From Pigoraptor vietnamica (lineage: Eukaryota; Opisthokonta; Filasterea), in the NCBI GenBank assembly GCA_943704525.1, contig CALSCQ010000010.1, positions 1 through 25,446 on the forward strand: 25,446 bases of DNA, in the 5' to 3' direction. Under the pieces are notes generated by a model. It was given only the letters and a program-made list of their open reading frames with translations, did no database searches and was not told where the DNA came from. Shown in pieces: positions 21,400-25,446 of this stretch (position 1 is its first letter; each line of letters opens with the position of its first letter). A program made the position numbers and the translations under genes.

Positions 21400-22048
21400 T
21401 CTCGCCGGGAGTGGGCGTCCCCGTGCTGGGCGAGCAGCACACGCACCGACCCAACCGTGCAATACGAGGGTCACGACGCAAGCATCATGGCGAATGGGTG
21501 AGGGCAGGCGCAGAGCAGCACCACGCCGCAATCTCTGTCACTCCAATGAAACGTACAGCGGCCAAGACGCACTACGACACTGACGAGGGAGTCGCAGCCG
21601 ATCTCTCAAGGGCAGTGCGCTGAAACGCACAAACCACACTGATAGAAACACAGAAATCTTCAACGCGGCCACGAAGAATGCTCCAAAGATGCCACAGAAG
21701 CGAGAAATGCAGGGGAGATGCAACGTCGTCGCGAGAAAAGGTGCGCAGTGGGACGACGAAACGCTGTGGTGTTTGGTGTGGTGATTTCGGAATGGCCGAG
21801 AGTGTCCAAACATACGGGGTGGTGTTACATCCGGGATATTGACGCGGAATATGGCGCGCTTTTCCCGCCACTTTTCCCCACGGTTACACTTGGAGCACAC
21901 GCATGCATGACGCGCCCTCTTTATATTAGTCAATAAGGACTGCGAAGAAGGCGCACGCAGCAGACGCATAGTTTTCCCTCACAAACTCGCGTGTCGCAGC
22001 AGTCTCTGTAGTTGTGTTTTTTTCACGGCCGCTCGGGTCGCTTCGAAA
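21400..22048. promoter_or_regulatory. Divergent promoter between the ASH-protein and Siva-like genes
   Basis: These 649 bases separate two start codons pointing away from each other. Composition drops in GC from about 21500 to 22030. Visible elements are an E2F-like TTTTCCCGCCA (21860-21870) directly after GGCGCGC, a CCCCACGG string, and an A/T-rich TTTATATTAGTCAATA (21920-21935) about 115 bases before the Siva-like start. Short ORFs in it show no recognisable product. Confidence 0.55.
21860..21870. promoter_or_regulatory. E2F-like site in the divergent promoter
   Basis: TTTTCCCGCCA matches the strong E2F form TTTCCCGCC and lies about 180 bases before the Siva-like start and 460 bases from the ASH-protein start. 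It is the second such site in the window, and both lie in promoter regions. Confidence 0.4.
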
Positions 22049-22754
22049 ATGATGGAGACGTCGCCACAGGCGCCGCTCCGAACAAAGCGGAGGAACCCAT
22101 TTGGCGAATCCTCAGCGGTGCCTCGAAAGACGCACGTGCCGCAGCCGAAGGACTGGGACGAGATCTACCGTGGGTTCGCCTCTTATAACTGCTCGTCATG
22201 CACTTTTGCGGTCATTTCCTATTGTGTGCAGGTCATCTCTCACTCTAACTTGTGTTCGCTTGTCGCAGAGAGGACAATGAACAGTCTCATGAACGCCGGC
22301 GAAGGAAGCTTTGCGCTCGCGCCACAGAGCGAGGGCCTCCTTTCGACGCTCGATTGCGAGACCAAGTTTGGGTTTTGCAACATCTGCAGCCTTGAGAAAC
22401 AGACGACCGAGTGCGCGCACTGCAGCCACGCCGCGTGCGAGCTGTGCGTGCGACAGTGCGACACGTGTCACGACGTTTTCTGCAGCTTTTGCTCCACAAT
22501 CAAGTGGGTGGCGTGTCTGTTCGGCTCGTTATATTGCTTGAATTGGGTTTCTGCAAAAACCGACCTATTTTTTCCCCGTTTTCCGCTGTCTCTTCCTTCT
22601 CAGCTACGACCAGCGCTACGACCGAATGTTGTGCCTGACGTGCAATGGCGAGGAACGGAGGCGAAATGTGTCGCGGATGGCGGAGAATTTGGGGATGGCG
22701 GGCCCTTCGTCTGCATTCTCGTCAGCCGAGCCGATGCAGATCGACTCCTTCTGA
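22049..22754 (+). CDS. Siva-like cysteine-rich zinc-binding protein, 3 exons
   Basis: Exons are 22049-22169, 22269-22503 and 22604-22754, giving 168 residues; human SIVA1 has 175. Six CxxC pairs follow in order: CNIC, CAHC, CELC, CDTC, CSFC, CLTC. The gaps between them are 8, 4, 3, 4 and 13 residues, and human Siva as I recall it has 9, 4, 3, 4 and 13. The VRxC and YxxVLC/YDRMLC surroundings also agree. In animals Siva is a p53/E2F1-responsive protein tied to apoptosis, CD27 signalling and MDM2-ARF control; its core role outside animals is unknown. The N-terminal part (KRRNPF, then DWDEIYQRTMNSLM) matches the short helix-forming region of Siva only loosely. The start has two adjacent ATGs; the first is used here. 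Exon 3 (50 residues) carries the last CxxC and a Ser-rich, methionine-containing tail. Confidence 0.8.
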
Positions 22755-23111
22755 AGCGCTCTGCGTGCACAAACGGGCTGCGTCTCTCGTTGCGTTGTAT
22801 ATAAAAGTGTGCGCTTGCTGCGCGTCATCGCGGTTGGTGTCTGTCCGGGGGTGGGTGTGGCTGGAGTGTGACGGGACGCCCTCGTGAGCGTGTTTCGCAT
22901 TCTTGCGCATCCGCATAACCCCCACCTTACCGCAAAGAAGCACTGGCGCACTCTCCTCTCGCCTCCGCATTTGCCCTTTGTGTGCTTTCAGCGTGGACGT
23001 CTACCAAGGTCAGGCTTGTGAAACGCAGGCAAACGTGTAAGTGAGTTGTTGCGATAACCGTGGCCAGTCGTTTGAAATCGGGCTGCTTCTTGCAAAGGAT
23101 TGGAAGAAAAG
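22755..23111 (+). promoter_or_regulatory. Intergenic region with TATA-like box and possible 5'-UTR intron
   Basis: These 357 bases hold no gene. A TATATAAAAG string lies at 22798-22807, 44 bases after the Siva-like stop. A perfect GTAAGT donor at 23037, followed by a pyrimidine-containing TTCTTGCAAAG (ending 23097), could delimit a 5'-UTR intron of about 60 bases for the downstream gene. Confidence 0.35.
22798..22807 (+). promoter_or_regulatory. TATA-like box
   Basis: TATATAAAAG is a full TATA consensus in otherwise GC-rich DNA. It lies about 305 bases before the next start codon, which would imply a long leader. It could equally be an A-rich 3'-end signal of the Siva-like gene. Confidence 0.3.
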
Positions 23112-24002
23112 ATGGCGGATGACGGCGTGCGCACGCGCGGAAGTGCCAAGAGAGCGAGCGCGCAGAAGGCTTCGGGCGGCGCTGCGACTTCAGTGGCGCG
23201 CGACTTTCCGAGCTTTTCAAAGCAGACGTTCAAATCGTTGGCAAAGTTCAAATCGGCCAACCACCCCGCCCTCTCTCGCAAGATCGCCGCACTGTCGCTC
23301 GAGTGGGACTCTGAGCGCGCCGTCATGATCGGGGCGTCCGTTATCCAGCTCGCGTCGCTCTTGGCGGCGCTTGCGACGGGCATGTGGGCCTTCCTTGCGA
23401 TCGCCATTCTCAGCAGGTGTGTCGAATGTGCCCAGCGCAAAAGTCACGCAGATTTACGAGAGACTGGCACACGCCCCACGACACTCTGCTTCGAGCACAA
23501 GTCACGCAGATTTACGAGACTGGCACACGCCCCACGACACTCTGCTTCGAGCACAAGTCACGCAGATTTACGAGAGACTGGCACACGCCCCACGACACAC
23601 TCCTCGCAGCACTTTTGTTCTCGCGCACTCGATCAACGAGACGTGGCAACCGCTTATGCCACTCATCCAGCGCTTGGTGCGTGTGAGCCCGCCACGTGCG
23701 TAATGCTTTCTCCTCAGTACTAACACATTCTCGCAAATATGTACAGGGTTTTCGGTGCGCAGGCGACATCGTCGAAGAGATGACGGTCTTGAAGGTCGTT
23801 CGGGGCGACCTCGGCACGCTGGTGCCGTGCGTGCCGGCCGAGTACGAGAGCGAGCCCCACAGGTGCGTTGACAAATGGCAGCCATAATATTGAATGGTAG
23901 CGACGGCATCACAACACTGAAAACAACGTCCACGCAACCCTCAACAGAGGCACGTCTGCGTCGGAAAGTGAGTCGGCGCGCAGCACACGCCGAGTGGACT
24001 GA
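23112..24002 (+). CDS. YgaP-like/DUF2892-type small membrane protein, 4 exons
   Basis: Exons are 23112-23416, 23610-23676, 23747-23862 and 23948-24002, giving 180 residues with consistent phases. After a basic, Ala/Ser-rich N-terminus (1-45) comes LSRKIAALSLEWDSERAV. Two adjoining hydrophobic helices follow (about 69-90 and 91-108), then INETWQPLMPLIQRLGFR, then IVEEMTVLKVVRGD. This order closely follows the bacterial YgaP-like transmembrane (DUF2892) family as I remember it: an EWDIERAL start, two helices, a GWCPPLPLLRRLGFRT hairpin exit and a YALKALRGDF end. No enzymatic role is established for the stand-alone domain. The Cys-Pro-Pro motif is absent here (TWQPL). The basic N-terminus could direct it to an organelle. 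Retaining intron 3 would swap the last 18 residues (after His-Arg) for CVDKWQP. Intron 1 contains a tandem repeat. Confidence 0.7.
23441..23612 (+). repeat. Three-unit 58-bp minisatellite spanning an intron's 3' end
   Basis: Units lie at 23441-23498 (58 bp), 23499-23554 (56 bp, lacking one AG) and 23555-23612 (58 bp). Units 1 and 2 are otherwise identical. Unit 3 differs only in its last 14 bases, where TCTGCTTCGAGCAC becomes ACTCCTCGCAGCAC. That difference supplies the CGCAG acceptor used for exon 2, so the array ends three bases inside the exon. Confidence 0.9.
23718..23724 (+). other. TACTAAC branch-point sequence, intron 2 of the DUF2892-like gene
   Basis: A perfect yeast-type TACTAAC lies 22 bases before the ACAG acceptor that ends at 23746. 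Position and sequence fit a lariat branch site and support the intron 23677-23746. Confidence 0.6.
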
Positions 24003-24536
24003 GGCGCAAATACAGCGAGTCACGGGCAGAGCCGACGACCAGAGCAAATGAACTTGCAGCACCTATTGTGCATAGTATGTCATGCCATCAACGTGGGCAC
24101 GTCATTCTATGACGGCTTTCGCAGGCGCATATGTGTGCGTGTCTGCGTGCGTGTGCGTGTGTGTGCGAGAGTGTGTATATATGAGGCTTGAGTCATGTGC
24201 ATCCGGGGTGGGAATCAGTCCGAGAAGCCAAATTTTTTATTTTCTATGGAAATTTGTACCAAACCTTTTTATTACACGCGCCGGTGTTCTCGTTGGTGAC
24301 TTCATAATTCAGCTGTGTGTGTGTGTGTGTGTGTGTGTGTTTTGTGTGGGAGTGCCCATCGCCCGCTCGATTTCAAACGCGTTATATTCACTGCTGGCTT
24401 GTGCGTATTACTACACGCGCGTGTCATAGGACGCTAACGCGGAGTCTTCGCCGAAACCTCATAATCGCAACCGATTATAATCAACCACCGCACGTTCAAA
24501 GGCAATTCTGGCGGGAGTGCACTTTGGTTCGAAGCC
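24003..24536 (+). promoter_or_regulatory. Upstream region of the 2-oxoglutarate dehydrogenase gene
   Basis: These 534 bases hold no gene. They contain a GT/GC-rich low-complexity run (24135-24178) ending in TATATATGAG, an A/T-rich patch around 24225-24275, a (TG)13 microsatellite (24314-24340), and a GGCGGGA string 27 bases before the start codon. No conserved promoter element can be named with confidence. Confidence 0.45.
24314..24340. repeat. (TG)13 microsatellite
   Basis: An uninterrupted TG run of about 27 bases lies in the upstream region of the dehydrogenase gene, about 200 bases before its start codon. Confidence 0.95.
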
Positions 24537-25365
24537 ATGATGCTCAGCGCCCGTTCGGCGGCTCTTGCCGTCCGCCGGAGCGCGCCCCTCGCGGCCCTTC
24601 GCGGGCGGCCTGGCGCCGTGCTTGCGTTGCAGCGGCGCCAGTATGCCGCGCCGACTACCAAGGAGCCGCACCCGAGCGAATCGTTCCTGAGCGGGTCGAG
24701 CATCAACTACGTGGATGAGATGCACCGCGCGTGGAAGCAGAACCCGGCGTCCGTTCACAAGGTGCGTGGGCTCGGATTCTGTGGGCGCTTGTCGTTCTCT
24801 CATTCTTGCGCAACTGCATGACACCAATGGCTCGTTTTTTTCAGTCGATGAAGTTTGCTCTCTGCGTGTTGTTCTGACTTAGTCAGCTGACTCGTCTTCT
24901 CGCGCTCGTCTGTCCTCTCACAGTCGTGGGACACCTATTTCCGCAACCTCGCTGCTGGCGCCGGCCCGTCGGATGCATTTGTCGCGCCCCCGAGCCTCGG
25001 CGGTGCTCCGCAGCGTCCTTCCGGCGGCGCTGTTGTGAACGCCGACGTCATTGCGGATCACCTGAAGGTGCAGTCGCTCATGCGCGCGTTCCAAGTGCGC
25101 GGGCACAACATTGCGAACCTCGACCCTCTCGGCATCAACGAGGCCGATCTGGATGCGGAGGTGCCGCCGGAGCTGCAGTACCAGAACTACGGCTTCACGG
25201 AGAAGGATCTCGACCGCGAGTTTGCCGTGGGGACGGCGCTGACGTCTGGGTTCATGAGCAAGGACCGTCCGTCGATGACGCTGCGCGAGATTCTGAACCG
25301 CCTGCAGGAGACGTACTGCCAGACGATTGGCATCGAGTACATGCACATCCCCTCGCGCGAGCAGT
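24537..25365 (+). CDS. OGDH: 2-oxoglutarate dehydrogenase E1 component, mitochondrial (5' part)
   Basis: Exons 24537-24761 and 24924-25365 encode the first 222 residues of an enzyme normally about 1,000 long. It catalyses the thiamine-diphosphate-dependent decarboxylation of 2-oxoglutarate in the TCA cycle, within the mitochondrial OGDH complex. Residues 1-45 are Arg/Ala-rich without acidic residues, a typical mitochondrial presequence. ESFLSGSSINYVDEM, WKQNPASVHKSWDTYFRN and RAFQVRGHNIANLDPLGI are hallmarks of the OGDH N-terminal domain. The second exon ends CAG-T before GTGAGT. A Cys codon split there fits the conserved EQCxW of the family. The gene continues past the contig end, so the catalytic ThDP domain is not in the window. 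Two adjacent ATGs compete for the start. Confidence 0.92.
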
Positions 25366-25377
25366 GTGAGTGGGGGC

Positions 25378-25446
<69 letters not shown>
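25366..25446 (+). repeat. (TG)34 microsatellite in OGDH intron 2, at contig end
   Basis: After the GTGAGT donor and nine further bases, the remaining sequence from 25379 is an uninterrupted TG run to the last base. It is intronic, and its real length is unknown because the contig stops inside it. Confidence 0.9.

Noticed and set aside
21400-21531. N-terminal extension of the ASH protein
   Set aside because: The frame is open to 21531 but begins only with TTG. The first in-frame ATG, at 21399, has a good context.
23441-23612. Protein-coding repeat or CRISPR-like array
   Set aside because: The units are directly adjacent with no spacers, and their 58/56/58-bp lengths shift the frame. The flanking exons join in phase only if the array is intronic.
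25379-25446. Telomeric repeat at the contig end
   Set aside because: It is a plain TG dinucleotide run inside an OGDH intron, without a G-cluster telomere unit.
1-25446. Retroelements, DNA transposons or virus-derived genes
   Set aside because: No reverse transcriptase, integrase, transposase, capsid motif or terminal repeats were seen; the repeats present are simple or minisatellite.

Overview
This window is nuclear DNA from a GC-rich, gene-dense eukaryote, most likely a microbial one. The genes are split by many short GT-AG introns (72-244 bp where the joins are clear). Donors are often GTGAGT, GTGCGT or GTGGGT, acceptors usually end in CGCAG, and one intron has a perfect TACTAAC branch site. 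Gene content (APC/C subunit, STAG/Scc3 cohesin subunit, Siva-like zinc protein, mitochondrial 2-oxoglutarate dehydrogenase) fits a unicellular relative of animals and fungi, but I cannot place the organism firmly. The window looks like a whole assembly contig: it opens with 12 bases matching the end of an Illumina adapter and closes inside a (TG)n run that probably broke the assembly.

Layout. 194-2518 (+): an intronless APC4-type subunit of the anaphase-promoting complex. 2733-8812 (-): a 17-exon Scc3/STAG cohesin subunit, tail-to-tail with APC4. 9379-21399 (-): a 13-exon gene for a 3,440-residue protein built from many ASH/PapD-like (HYDIN-type) beta-sandwich modules; its precise family is not recognised. 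21400-22048: a shared divergent promoter. 22049-22754 (+): a Siva-like protein with six CxxC pairs. 23112-24002 (+): a small two-helix membrane protein resembling bacterial YgaP-like/DUF2892 proteins, with a 58-bp tandem repeat in its first intron. 24537 onward (+): the first two exons of 2-oxoglutarate dehydrogenase E1, cut by the contig end.

I built every exon chain by hand from splice signals and reading phase. Each complete chain is a multiple of three: 4,107 nt for Scc3, 10,323 nt for the ASH protein, 507 nt for the Siva-like gene and 543 nt for the DUF2892-like gene. This is strong internal support, but no transcript data were available.

Functionally, APC4 and Scc3 act on the same process: cohesin holds sister chromatids and the APC/C triggers its release. 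ASH proteins are usually ciliary, centrosomal or spindle-associated. E2F-like TTTCCCGC sites lie upstream of Scc3 and in the ASH/Siva promoter, and CACGTG boxes are concentrated in the ASH gene's introns. I see no mobile elements, rRNA, convincing tRNA or CRISPR.
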